A DNA stretch of 64,000 bases from Chloroflexota bacterium (GTDB lineage: Bacteria; Chloroflexota; Dehalococcoidia; Lucifugimonadales; Lucifugimonadaceae), in assembly GCA_009838175.1 (NCBI GenBank), contig VXSB01000011.1, positions 1 to 64,000 of the forward strand. Reading direction: 5' to 3'. A model generated the notes under the pieces. The model was given only the letters and a program-made list of their open reading frames with translations. It searched no databases and was not told the DNA's origin. This document shows, piece after piece, positions 24,821 through 34,358 of this stretch (positions are counted from its first letter, which is position 1; each line of letters begins with the position of its first letter). The position numbers and the translations under genes were made by a program.

Positions 24821-27307
24821 ATGGCTCTAGCGTCCGACATCCCACCTGATACTTCCCATCACCTCGGCGATCGCTACGATCACGGCGAGATCGAGCCTCG
24901 CATCAGGGAACTCTGGGACGGTGCCGATATCTACCGGTGGAATCCCGACGATACCACCCGCCCGAAGTGGTTCGTACAGTCGATGTTCCCGTACCCATCT
25001 GGCGATCTCCACATTGGTCACTGGTTCGCTTTCAGCGGCGGCGATGCAGCAGCCCGATTCAAGCGGATGGAAGGGTACAACGTCCTGCACCCACAAGGCT
25101 TCGACGCCTTTGGTCTGCCGGCCGAAAACGCCGCTATCCGCGGCAATGTCCACCCAAGTGTCTGGACTTACGACAACATTGCCAACATGCGTAACCAGTT
25201 CGATTTGATGGGCAACTCGTACGACTGGTCCCGCCAGATCATCACTTGCGATCCTGAGTACTACAAGTGGAATCAGCACTTCTTCCTGAAGTTTCTGGAG
25301 AACGGGCTGGCTTATCGCTCCGACGGCGCGGTCAACTGGTGTCCCGAAGACCAAACTACTCTTGCCAACGAACAGGTCAAAGACGGCAAGTGTGAACGTT
25401 GCGAGACCACCGTAATCAAACGTAACATGCCGCAGTGGTACTTCGCCATCACCAAATACGCCGATGAAATGCTGGATATGTCTGGCATCGACTGGCCCGA
25501 GAAGGTTCTGGTCAGTCAGGAAAACTGGATCGGCCGATCCGAAGGTGTAGACATCCGCTTCGACATCTCCGAGTACGACCTCGAAACAACGTCGATTCCG
25601 ACGTTTACAACCCGTATCGATACCATCTTTGGCGTCACTTTCGTGGTGCTGGCTCCCGAGCACCCCTTGGTTGACGAGTTGACCCAACCCGAATACCAAG
25701 CAACGGTCGAAAAATACGTCGCCGCGGCCGCCCGAGAGACCGAGATCGAGCGAACCTCAGCCGTGCGCGAGAAGACCGGCGTACCCACCGGTTCTTTCTG
25801 TTTAAACCCGCTAAATGGCGAACGCGTTCCCATACTCGTCGGCGACTATGTCTTAGCTACCTACGGCACCGGTGCGGTCATGGGCGTCCCGGCGCACGAC
25901 GAACGCGACTTTGAGTTCGCCAAAAAGTACAACCTCCCGATCCGAGTAGTTGTGGCTCCCAAGGGTTGGGACGGTCACGATCTCGACGCGGCTTATATCG
26001 CCCCCGGCGTCCAAGTCAACTCCGGCGAGTTCGACGGACTTCCCAGCGAACAGGGCAAAGAATCCATCTCCGACGCTATCGAGGCCAACGGATGGGGCGA
26101 ACGGGTGGTCACCTACCATCTCCGTGATTGGCTCATCTCACGTCAACGCTACTGGGGAACCCCGATCCCGATCATCTACTGCGACGACTGCGGAGCAGTT
26201 CCCGTCCCGTACGAAGATCTACCCGTGGAGCTGCCATCAGACGCTAAGTTCCAACCATCGGGCCGATCACCGCTGATCGAGCACGAGGAGTTCCTGAACG
26301 CGCCTTGCCCCAACTGCGACAGATCGGGCAAGCGCGAGACAGACACTATGGACACGTTCATGGACTCGTCCTGGTACCACATGCGCTACCTCAGCCCCGA
26401 GGACGCTACTCATCCATTCGACAGGAAAGTCGCCAACGGCTGGGCGCCGGTCGATCAGTATACCGGCGGCATGGAACACGCCGTTATGCATCTCCTCTAT
26501 GCCCGGTTCTTCAACCGCGCCATGCGCGACATGGGGTATGTCGATTTCTCCGAACCGTACGTCCATCTCTTCAGTCACGGCACCTTGACGACCGAGACAG
26601 GCAAGATTTCTAAGCGCTCCAATCCTCTAGCACCGGATCCCCTCGTAAGGGAGTACGGTGCCGACACTCTCCGCTGCTATCTCATGTTCTTAGGCCCGTG
26701 GGACCGAGGCGGAGCCTGGACTGAGTCGGGCATCAACGGCATCCGGAGATGGTTGCACCGTGTTTGGGACATCGGTACACGTGACGCTAGCGAACTGAAT
26801 GGTGGGGACCAAGCTGACGAGCGCGAACTTGACGTGGCATCCCACACACTGACCAAGCGCGTAATCGAAGACATGCGCGCCTACAAGTACAACACTTCCA
26901 TCGCCGCGTTAATGACCTATGTCAATCAGATGAACGACGCTTGGGAAAACGGAGGAGTCACCCCTGAACTCTGGCGCTCCAGCGTGCAACGGTTGCTGCT
27001 ACATCTAGCACCACTCGCACCACACATCGCCGAAGAATTGTGGCTGCGCAACGGCTGGGCATTCTCCATCCATGAGCAGACGCTACCAGAATGGGATGAG
27101 GCGAAACTAACTGTCGATACCATCAAGATCGTAGTGCAGGTGAATGGACGCGTTCGTGACACCATTACGGTTCCGACGGATGCTGGTGACAAAGAGATCG
27201 CCGCTGCCGCACTCTCGTCACCGGGCGCGGTTCGCCACACACAAGACAAACAAATCCATCGCGAAATCTACGTCCCGGGGCGACTCTTCAACATCGTCGT
27301 CGGCTGA
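24821..27307 (+). CDS. leuS: Leucyl-tRNA synthetase
   Basis: Class I synthetase charging tRNA-Leu, 828 residues, full length. The HIGH box is SGDLHIGHWFAF, the zinc motif CPEDQ...CERCE follows, the editing domain lies at about 225-420 and includes GTGAVMGVPAHDERD, and the KMSKS box is degenerate (GKISKRSNP). GGAG 8 bases upstream supports the start. The 274-base gap shared with lexA contains no T-box motif. Confidence 0.96.
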   Translation: MALASDIPPDTSHHLGDRYDHGEIEPRIRELWDGADIYRWNPDDTTRPKWFVQSMFPYPSGDLHIGHWFAFSGGDAAARFKRMEGYNVLHPQGFDAFGLPAENAAIRGNVHPSVWTYDNIANMRNQFDLMGNSYDWSRQIITCDPEYYKWNQHFFLKFLENGLAYRSDGAVNWCPEDQTTLANEQVKDGKCERCETTVIKRNMPQWYFAITKYADEMLDMSGIDWPEKVLVSQENWIGRSEGVDIRFDISEYDLETTSIPTFTTRIDTIFGVTFVVLAPEHPLVDELTQPEYQATVEKYVAAAARETEIERTSAVREKTGVPTGSFCLNPLNGERVPILVGDYVLATYGTGAVMGVPAHDERDFEFAKKYNLPIRVVVAPKGWDGHDLDAAYIAPGVQVNSGEFDGLPSEQGKESISDAIEANGWGERVVTYHLRDWLISRQRYWGTPIPIIYCDDCGAVPVPYEDLPVELPSDAKFQPSGRSPLIEHEEFLNAPCPNCDRSGKRETDTMDTFMDSSWYHMRYLSPEDATHPFDRKVANGWAPVDQYTGGMEHAVMHLLYARFFNRAMRDMGYVDFSEPYVHLFSHGTLTTETGKISKRSNPLAPDPLVREYGADTLRCYLMFLGPWDRGGAWTESGINGIRRWLHRVWDIGTRDASELNGGDQADERELDVASHTLTKRVIEDMRAYKYNTSIAALMTYVNQMNDAWENGGVTPELWRSSVQRLLLHLAPLAPHIAEELWLRNGWAFSIHEQTLPEWDEAKLTVDTIKIVVQVNGRVRDTITVPTDAGDKEIAAAALSSPGAVRHTQDKQIHREIYVPGRLFNIVVG

Positions 27308-27331
27308 CAACGACTAGGTCAAGTAGCCTAT

Positions 27332-27655
27332 TCAGTTGTTCGAGTGACCGTTACCGTTGCGGCGTTCATTCAAGTCATCGTTGTGGAAAATCCCACGCTC
27401 TTCGCCTTGATACGCATGCACCGCGACCTCAATCCCATCGACGCCTACTAACTGGTTCATCTCCTGGATGAACCGGTTGACGATCTCGCGAAGATCTTCT
27501 TCAGTCAGATTTTCTCGGACGATTAATGTCGCGTGCACCATTCCGTGGGGAAAGTGCACGTCCAGCCTTCCGACATCGCGGTCTTCGCTATCGACAACGA
27601 AAAATGATTCGGAATTTGGGGTCCGCAGTTCTCTGTGCAGCGTGTAGTTCGTCAT
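27332..27655 (-). CDS. Small conserved protein of unknown function
   Basis: A 107-residue cytoplasmic protein with no domain I recognise. It has a two-layer look: beta segments such as SFFVVDSEDRDVGRLDVHF and HATLIVRENL precede a helix LTEEDLREIVNRFIQEMNQ and a strand VDGIEVAVHAYQG. The tail is polar and Asn/Arg-rich. An ATG at 27655 is preferred over a GTG at 27661, with AGGG upstream. It lies 99 bases after proA and converges on leuS. Coding is supported by the amphipathic pattern and the lack of a better frame. Confidence 0.65.
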   Translation of the reverse strand: MTNYTLHRELRTPNSESFFVVDSEDRDVGRLDVHFPHGMVHATLIVRENLTEEDLREIVNRFIQEMNQLVGVDGIEVAVHAYQGEERGIFHNDDLNERRNGNGHSNN

Positions 27656-27670
27656 TTGCACTAGCCCTGA

Positions 27671-27695
27671 CCCCTCCTCTTAGAAAAGGGCTCAC
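27671..27695. repeat. Possible degenerate family-B palindrome
   Basis: CCCCTCCTCTTAGAAAAGGG resembles the intergenic repeats at 42167 and 43074 but is short and imperfect. It lies directly upstream of the small conserved protein gene. Confidence 0.35.
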
Positions 27696-27754
27696 AGTTA
27701 TTTGCGCTCTTGAACCTCGCGAGATTTCAATCCAAAGTCGCCATGTAACGTGGC

Positions 27755-29056
27755 CTATGTGCGCACATGACCATCGCCGATGACCACCCATTTGTAGGAC
27801 ATGATCTCGCGGATCCCCATTGGCCCGCGCGCGTGCAACTTGTTGGTGGATATCGCGACCTCTGCGCCCAGACCGAACTCACCACCGTCGTTAAAGCGAG
27901 TCGAAGCATTCGCGAATACGGCCGAAGCGTCAACCTCGTTCAAGAAGCGCTCAACTACCGTCGTGTCGTCAGCGATCACCGCCTCGGAGTGACCCGAACC
28001 GTAATATCTGATGTGCTCTAGAGCTTCATCGAGGTTTCGCACAACTTTCACCGACAATATCAACGCCAAAAACTCGGTGCCAAAGTCGTTCTCGCCTGCC
28101 CGTTTGACCCGCAACGTCCGTCGTTTCGGGCCGAGTAAAGCCCAAGCGCGATTATCGGCACGCACCTCGACACCTGCATCCGAGAGCCGATCAGACAAAC
28201 GATTCAAAAACGGACCCGCAACGTTCTCGTGAACTAGCAACGTATCCAACGCGTTACACACCGTATGCCGTTGCGCCTTCGCGTTGAAGACCACATCGAC
28301 CGCTTTGTCAATATCCGCCGATGCGTCAACATATGCATGGCACACACCTATCCCACCCGTAACTGCCGGCATCTTCGCCTTTTCCGCCACCATGTGAACC
28401 AATTCCGAGCTACCGCGAGGAACCAACATATCGATGCAGTCGTCCATCTCCAACATCTCTCCGACCAGGGCACGATCGGTGGTTTCCACGAATTGGACGG
28501 AGTCCGCTGGCAAGCCGGCCCCCACTACCAACTCTCGTGCCAGGGATGCCAACGCTGAGTTCGTCCGGATTGCTTCCTTGCCACCGCGCAGTATTACAGC
28601 GTTTCCGGCCTTCAAACACAAAGCGGCGATATCGATCGTCACGTTCGGGCGACTCTCGTAGATGACGCCGATCACACCCAAAGGAACGCGAACCCGGCGT
28701 ATCAGCATCCCGTTATAAGCCTGACGTTCTTCCAAAACCTCGCCGACCGGATCGTCAAGATCCGCGATATTGATCACCGCACTCGCCATATCAGCGATTC
28801 GATCTGCGTTCAGCATCATTCGCTCGGCAACGTGCTCATCCAGACCATCGACTCTGGCCGCCTCCAAGTCCGCATCATTCGCTGCCAATATCCGATCACT
28901 CTCGACATTTAGTGCCGTCGCCAAAGTTCGCAACGCCGCGTCGCGCTGGTCAGCGGTGCAACGGCCCAACTCTTCCGCCGCCACCCGCGCCGCTGATCCC
29001 ATGGCGCGAATGTCCACCGTCGCCACCGTTGATGCCGGTTTTTCTACTGTAACCAT
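27755..29056 (-). CDS. proA: Glutamate-5-semialdehyde dehydrogenase (gamma-glutamyl phosphate reductase)
   Basis: Second enzyme of proline synthesis, 433 residues, aldehyde-dehydrogenase superfamily. VPLGVIGVIYESRPNVTIDIA is a signature stretch, NAVILRGGKEA binds cofactor, and the catalytic Cys is in RHTVCNALDTLLVH. It is 57 bases downstream of proB and likely co-transcribed. proC is not in the window. Confidence 0.96.
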   Translation of the reverse strand: MVTVEKPASTVATVDIRAMGSAARVAAEELGRCTADQRDAALRTLATALNVESDRILAANDADLEAARVDGLDEHVAERMMLNADRIADMASAVINIADLDDPVGEVLEERQAYNGMLIRRVRVPLGVIGVIYESRPNVTIDIAALCLKAGNAVILRGGKEAIRTNSALASLARELVVGAGLPADSVQFVETTDRALVGEMLEMDDCIDMLVPRGSSELVHMVAEKAKMPAVTGGIGVCHAYVDASADIDKAVDVVFNAKAQRHTVCNALDTLLVHENVAGPFLNRLSDRLSDAGVEVRADNRAWALLGPKRRTLRVKRAGENDFGTEFLALILSVKVVRNLDEALEHIRYYGSGHSEAVIADDTTVVERFLNEVDASAVFANASTRFNDGGEFGLGAEVAISTNKLHARGPMGIREIMSYKWVVIGDGHVRT

Positions 29057-29113
29057 CTCTTAGCTGTCACCCTGATCTGTTGCCGACACAGAGAATTTTC
29101 CGTTGCCTGACTC

Positions 29114-30337
29114 TCAATCCGATGAAGGTATCGGCCGTTCTGATGTCGATTCCATCGCCCCGATTGCCCCGATCACGAGATTGTTGCGATGCACGATCTC
29201 ACGACCGAAATAGTTCTCCAAAATATTGGGCATTTCGCCCGATCTCTTACCCATTACGAGCCTTGTCTGGGCTGCTGAGTAGTTGCTGAGTCCCCAAGCG
29301 ACATCTTTGCCGGATAGCGACTTCACTCCAATGATATCGCCACGCTCGAAATCTCCATCGACCGCGGTGACCCCGACTGGAAGCAAACTCACTCCCTTCT
29401 CAGTCAACGCGCGAACCGCACCGTCATCGATCGTGACTGCGCCGGTAGCTTCGGTTCCACCAGTGAGCAACCACCGCTTCCGACTCTCCGTCGGCGGGAC
29501 TAGCGAGTGAAACCTCGTCCCGATCTTCTCTCCGTCCAGCAGTCTGCCAACGATATTCTCTACGTGCCCATCTGCGATGACCATATCTACACCCGACAAA
29601 GTGGTCACCTCAGCAGCCGCGAGCTTGCTTCGCATACCCCCACTACCGCGGTTATCACTCGGACCACCAGCGAATGCTCGGATCTCTTCAGTTATCTCGT
29701 ACACGTCGTGTATCAGAACCGCGTCTGGGGCCTGGTGCGGGTCCGCCGTGTGCAGGCCATCCATCTCTCCTAACAACACCAGCAAGTCAGCGTCCAAAAC
29801 ATTCGCCAGCATCGCAGACAACCGATCGTTATCCCCGTAGGTCACACCGACGATCTCCTCAACCGCAACTACGTCGTTTTCGTTCACGATCGGCACGATC
29901 CCCGCCTCCAGCAACATCTCCATCGTGCCACGCACATTTAGGTATCCGTCTCGTTGGTTCAGCACGCTGCGAGAGAGCAGAGTTTGCGCCACATCGATCC
30001 CGTACCGCCCGAACTCGCTCTTGTACAAGGCGATGACGTCCACCTGTCCGATCGCCGCCGCTGCCTGCCGTGCCGTTACATTCCGCCGTCGAAGTCTTCC
30101 TCGACTCTTGGGGCTGCGGGTAATAAGTGTATCCATACCAGCACCCACTGCTCCCGAAGATACGATCACCAACTCCAGTCCGGATCGATGTGCACCTGCG
30201 ATCTGCCCAACGAGGTCGGAAATCGTCTCGATGTCAAGCTCACCCGAATCCCGAGTAACGATATTCGTGCCCAGCTTGAAAACGGCACGCCTGATCGCGC
30301 GCTTATCTGGGTTTGTCTTAGCAGAGAGGCGCGCCAT
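29114..30337 (-). CDS. proB: Glutamate 5-kinase
   Basis: First enzyme of proline synthesis, 407 residues. The amino-acid-kinase domain starts FKLGTNIVTRDSG, contains VSSGAVGAGM and NENDVVAVEEI, and is followed by a C-terminal PUA domain (about 300-400), as in E. coli ProB. Start 30337 gives the normal N-terminus; the longer in-frame extension to 30526 reads through the promoter region. A TATAAT only 7 bases upstream and no Shine-Dalgarno sequence suggest a leaderless mRNA. Confidence 0.95.
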   Translation of the reverse strand: MARLSAKTNPDKRAIRRAVFKLGTNIVTRDSGELDIETISDLVGQIAGAHRSGLELVIVSSGAVGAGMDTLITRSPKSRGRLRRRNVTARQAAAAIGQVDVIALYKSEFGRYGIDVAQTLLSRSVLNQRDGYLNVRGTMEMLLEAGIVPIVNENDVVAVEEIVGVTYGDNDRLSAMLANVLDADLLVLLGEMDGLHTADPHQAPDAVLIHDVYEITEEIRAFAGGPSDNRGSGGMRSKLAAAEVTTLSGVDMVIADGHVENIVGRLLDGEKIGTRFHSLVPPTESRKRWLLTGGTEATGAVTIDDGAVRALTEKGVSLLPVGVTAVDGDFERGDIIGVKSLSGKDVAWGLSNYSAAQTRLVMGKRSGEMPNILENYFGREIVHRNNLVIGAIGAMESTSERPIPSSD

Positions 30338-30344
30338 AGGTGAG

Positions 30345-30350
30345 ATTATA
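30345..30350 (-). promoter_or_regulatory. Candidate -10 box of proBA (leaderless transcript)
   Basis: A perfect TATAAT on the minus strand lies 7 bases before the proB ATG. A transcript initiated from it would begin at or near the start codon. No good -35 was found. Confidence 0.45.
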
Positions 30351-30431
30351 AGGTTGCAAACCTTACGTAATTTCGCGGGTTCTCGACATCTACGTTGCGC
30401 AGACGAACGATAGAATCGAACCCTAAGAACC

Positions 30432-30451
30432 GCCCGCAAGAGTTTGCGGGC
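30432..30451. other. Perfect 8-bp hairpin before mfd
   Basis: GCCCGCAA and TTGCGGGC flank GAGT, 20 bases before the mfd ATG in the proB-mfd divergent region. It could be an operator or a 5' UTR structure. No T-tract follows. Confidence 0.4.
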
Positions 30452-30470
30452 TATTAGCGCGCGTAACCGC

Positions 30471-33400
30471 ATGCCACCAAAAACGCAACCATTCCTTGCG
30501 ACCCTAGCTGACCGATTGGCCGGCACGACTCAGTTCGACGCAATTGGCAGTTTGCTAAACCAACCGCGCTCCACCGTCCCCACTGTTTGCCCGGAGCCGG
30601 CTAATCCTTTTCTGATCGCCGCGCTTTGGCGTAATCTCAGATTACCTACTCTGGTCATCACTCCGAATCCCGACTCGGCTCAGCGTATCGTGGATCAACT
30701 GCCTACGTGGACCGGCACCCTAGATATCGACGAAGACGACTCGCCGATCCACCACTTCATCGAAACTGGCAGCATCCCTTTCGAACGCTATGAGCCAGAT
30801 CGCGGTACCGCGCAACGGCGCCTGATGACGCTCGATGCGCTCCGCCGTCATTCGGTCGAGGAGCCTAATCCGCCGTTGGTCGTAGCTTCCGTTCACGCAA
30901 TCGCGGAAAAAACTGTCCAAAAATCCGTCTTTGATGGCATCATCCGACTACTGCGCGTTGGCGACCGCATCGATTTGACTGAGACGATGCGACATCTCAC
31001 CGCCTCTGGCTACGAGGTGCAACCCACCGTCGAGCAACCCGGCACCGTGTCCCGACGTGGTGGCATCATCGACATCTTCCCCGTTGGTACTGTCCATCCG
31101 ATCCGCATTGAACTGTTCGACGACGAAATCGATAGCATGAGGCTGTTCGACGTCGAGACTCAACGCTCTTTCGAAGATGTTGACGAACTGCAAATTGTGC
31201 CGGCGAGAGAAGAGTTGCCAGCGTTCGTCGATCCGCAAGCGATTCGCGACTCGATCGGCTCGCTCAACACCGACAACATCGATTTCACGCGGCTTTCCAC
31301 TCGTCGGTTAACCGACGAGCTAAACCTCGTCGCCGAAGGCATTATCGACAGTGAACTTGCTTTCTACGCCGGATTCTTCAACCGCGGTTCTCTGTTCGAC
31401 TACTTGCCGCCGGAAACGATCGTCATCGCCGTGCGCCCCCGAATAATCTCGGAATCCGCATCTGGCATCGACCGACGTTTGGAAGAAATAAGGCGCGTGA
31501 AAGAACGCCGTGGGGAAGTCCCCATCGATTTTCCGATTCAACATATGCTCTGGCCCGAAGTCGCACAATGCATCGAAACCGTCGGTCAGAGGCTAGAGAT
31601 CGATCCATTTGGGATCGACACACGCGATCTCGGCAAGAAACTACCACTGCCAATCAACCGCCAACTAACTGCCAGCAACGTAGATCCGAGCGCTTTCGAT
31701 TTCGAAGAAGAAGAGCCTGTTAGCGCAATCCTAGACGATCCCACCATCGTGCTGCAACGCGCTATAGAGGACGGTTCAACCCAAATCGTCGCCATAACCA
31801 GCCACGCCGTGAGACTATACGAACTAGCCAAAGAAGCTGGCATCCAAACCCGCTATCAACCCGCCGTTCCCCTCCCTTTGGTGGGAGAGGACCAAGGTGA
31901 GGGTGGAAACAGTCCGAAGGCTTCGGTCGTCATCGCAGAAGGCTATGCAACTTCCGGTTTCGACCTCCAGCTAGACGACAGCGACAACATACGGATCCTC
32001 ACCGACGCCGAAATCTTCGGCATCCGTCGCCAACGACGCCGTACGCACCGCCGGGCGATGCGACGCGGGCCGCAGCTAGAGCAGCTCCAACCCGGCGTCT
32101 ATGTCGTTCATGTCGATCACGGCATCGCTAAATTCCTCGGCACCGAGACCAAGGAACCCGACGGGCGTGAGCACCTCGTACTCCAATACGCAAGAGACGA
32201 CCGGGTGTACGTTCCCACGGAACACATCGATCGCATCCAGATCTATCAAGGTGGCGGTGAAACTGCGCCAAAGCTCTCCAAACTGGGCACTCAGGAATGG
32301 CGGTCCGCACGCAGACGCGCGAAACGAGCAACCGAGATCGTTGCTAACGAACTCCTCAGCATCTACGCCGCCCGCATGTTAGCGAAAGGTATCCAAGCCG
32401 ATCCGGATACTCCGTGGCAACAAGTGTTAGAGGCGAGTTTCCCATTCGAAGAGACACCCGACCAGTTGACCGCCCTCCAAGCCGTCAAACAAGACATGGA
32501 GGACGAGAAGTCGATGGATCGCATCATCTGTGGCGATGTCGGCTTCGGAAAAACCGAGATCGCCTTGCGGAGCGCCTTCAAGGCCGTTCAAAACGGTCGC
32601 CAAGCCGCCGTTTTGGTGCCAACAACCCTCCTCGCTCAGCAGCACTATGACACCTTCAGGGAACGCCTCGCGCCGTTCCCTGTCGCAGTTGATGTCATTT
32701 CTCGTTTCCGGTCTCGCGATGACCAGCAAGACATTCTCGAACGGTTAGCGGCAGGCAGGATCGACATCATCATCGGCACACATCGGTTGATCCAGCGTGA
32801 CATCGTCTTCAACGACCTTGGACTGGTCGTAATCGACGAAGAGCAGAAGTTCGGTGTCAGACACAAAGAGCACATGAAAAGACTGCGTGCCGCTGTCGAC
32901 GTCCTCACCCTCTCCGCCACTCCGATCCCGCGCACGCTTTACATGTCGATCGCCGGCATCCGCGACATGAGCAATATGGAGACCGCGCCTGAAGAGCGGC
33001 TACCTGTCCGCACCTTCGTCTCCGAATCTAGCGATGACCTGATCCGAGAAGCTATACTTCGCGAACTCGATCGCGGAGGACAGATCTTCTTCTTGCACAA
33101 CCGCGTCAAAGGGATCGAACGCGTCTCACGCCGGCTCCGAGAACTCGTCCCCGAAGCCTCGTTCACTATCGGTCACGGACAGATGCCTGAGGGACAGCTA
33201 GAGGAGGTCGTCACCGCCTTCGAACGCGGAGAGTACGACGTCCTCGTATGCACCACCATCATCGAAGCTGGCATCGACATGCCTAACGTCAATACACTCA
33301 TCGTTGACGATGCCGACCGCTTCGGATTGGCTCAGCTCCACCACATTAGAGGTCGAGTCGGACGTGGAGCCAAGCAAGGTTTCGCCTACCTGCTAGTTCA

Positions 33401-34259
33401 ACCCAACAAATCTTTGACCGAAGAAGCCGACGCTCGACTGAACACCATCCTCGCGGCCACCGAACTCGGATCCGGCTTCAAGATAGCTATGCGTGACCTC
33501 GAAATCCGTGGCATGGGCAACGTCATCGGCGCCGAACAAAGCGGACATGTCGCCGCTATCGGCTTGCACCTCTATACTCAGTTGCTCTCCCAATCGGTCG
33601 AAGAACTCAAGAAGCGCATCAAGCAATCACCTGACGGTGAGATACCCGCTCCTGCGCCCGCAATTGGCAACGGCGAGATCTCTTCCCCTTCCTACTCTGG
33701 GGGAAGTGCCGAAGGCGATGGGGGCCCGACCAACGGCCATAAACCAAAGCTGAATGGGGGGTCCGACGACGATGAATGGCAGCCACCGAGCATGATTCGT
33801 GCAGACATCCGTCTCGGTATCGATGACAACGTGCCTATCGAGTACGTTGAAGACCTCGCTCAACGTCTCTCCTTCCACCAACGGCTTTCTTGGGCCAGAA
33901 GCGAGCAGGAGATCGCAGAACTACGCGACGAACTACGCGACCGGTACGGCCCAATCCCCGATAGCGTAGAAGGCTTGCTAGAAACCGCGCGTATCCGATT
34001 GCTTGCAGAACAGGCAGATTGCGCCTCCGTCCGTGCAAGCAGCGAACGCGCCCGTATCATTATGAACTCACCCGTCGGCGGAGCGAAAACGCAGTTGCAA
34101 AGGCTGCTTGGTCCTCAAGCTCGCGTCGGCAACACCCAGATCGTCATCGAAGCCGACAAAGGCATGGATGCCCACGAGTTCGTCGAAGAGATCGCGGCCG
34201 TCCTCGAAACCATCCGCAACTTCAAACAGCGCGTCATGGCGCTGCTAAACGCTTCTTAG
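30471..34259 (+). CDS. mfd: Transcription-repair coupling factor
   Basis: DNA translocase that releases stalled RNA polymerase and recruits UvrA, 1262 residues. The N-terminal UvrB-homology module includes QPGTVSRRGGIIDIFP. The RNA-polymerase-interacting domain (VDHGIAKFLG, about 540) precedes the motor: Walker A GDVGFGKTE near 687-695 and the DEEQ box near 789, then HIRGRVGRG. The C-terminal TRCF domain is present. Two unusual segments (about 465-479 and 1070-1085) are encoded by palindromic repeats in frame, where normal Mfd has no such sequence. ATG 30471 is chosen; TTG at 30444 lies inside a hairpin. Confidence 0.95.
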   Translation: MPPKTQPFLATLADRLAGTTQFDAIGSLLNQPRSTVPTVCPEPANPFLIAALWRNLRLPTLVITPNPDSAQRIVDQLPTWTGTLDIDEDDSPIHHFIETGSIPFERYEPDRGTAQRRLMTLDALRRHSVEEPNPPLVVASVHAIAEKTVQKSVFDGIIRLLRVGDRIDLTETMRHLTASGYEVQPTVEQPGTVSRRGGIIDIFPVGTVHPIRIELFDDEIDSMRLFDVETQRSFEDVDELQIVPAREELPAFVDPQAIRDSIGSLNTDNIDFTRLSTRRLTDELNLVAEGIIDSELAFYAGFFNRGSLFDYLPPETIVIAVRPRIISESASGIDRRLEEIRRVKERRGEVPIDFPIQHMLWPEVAQCIETVGQRLEIDPFGIDTRDLGKKLPLPINRQLTASNVDPSAFDFEEEEPVSAILDDPTIVLQRAIEDGSTQIVAITSHAVRLYELAKEAGIQTRYQPAVPLPLVGEDQGEGGNSPKASVVIAEGYATSGFDLQLDDSDNIRILTDAEIFGIRRQRRRTHRRAMRRGPQLEQLQPGVYVVHVDHGIAKFLGTETKEPDGREHLVLQYARDDRVYVPTEHIDRIQIYQGGGETAPKLSKLGTQEWRSARRRAKRATEIVANELLSIYAARMLAKGIQADPDTPWQQVLEASFPFEETPDQLTALQAVKQDMEDEKSMDRIICGDVGFGKTEIALRSAFKAVQNGRQAAVLVPTTLLAQQHYDTFRERLAPFPVAVDVISRFRSRDDQQDILERLAAGRIDIIIGTHRLIQRDIVFNDLGLVVIDEEQKFGVRHKEHMKRLRAAVDVLTLSATPIPRTLYMSIAGIRDMSNMETAPEERLPVRTFVSESSDDLIREAILRELDRGGQIFFLHNRVKGIERVSRRLRELVPEASFTIGHGQMPEGQLEEVVTAFERGEYDVLVCTTIIEAGIDMPNVNTLIVDDADRFGLAQLHHIRGRVGRGAKQGFAYLLVQPNKSLTEEADARLNTILAATELGSGFKIAMRDLEIRGMGNVIGAEQSGHVAAIGLHLYTQLLSQSVEELKKRIKQSPDGEIPAPAPAIGNGEISSPSYSGGSAEGDGGPTNGHKPKLNGGSDDDEWQPPSMIRADIRLGIDDNVPIEYVEDLAQRLSFHQRLSWARSEQEIAELRDELRDRYGPIPDSVEGLLETARIRLLAEQADCASVRASSERARIIMNSPVGGAKTQLQRLLGPQARVGNTQIVIEADKGMDAHEFVEEIAAVLETIRNFKQRVMALLNAS
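31867..31906. repeat. Family-B palindromic repeat inside mfd, first
   Basis: CCCCTCCCTTTGGTGGGAGAGG followed by an AGGTGAGGGTGG tail matches the intergenic units at 42167 and 44356 in order and arm sequence. It is read in frame as PLPLVGEDQGEGG. Confidence 0.8.
33682..33724. repeat. Family-B-like palindromic repeat inside mfd, second
   Basis: CTTCCCCTTCCTACTCTGGG continues into GGGAAGTGCCGAAGGCGATG and a G run. The arms TTCCCC and GGGGAA pair around a short loop. It is read in frame as SSPSYSGGSAEGDGG in a linker before the C-terminal domain. Confidence 0.65.
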
Positions 34260-34358
34260 CCATCCTTCAACCGAACTCTCGGGCTCGTGTAAAGTGGTGA
34301 TGCCGCGCGATCTTCAACTAGCGCGCTTCGACGAATCCGCCTACTCGGAGCTAAACAA

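Noticed and set aside
24827-25699. A 290-residue minus-strand frame
   Set aside because: It is antisense to the N-terminal half of leuS and has no recognisable domain; a shadow of codon bias.
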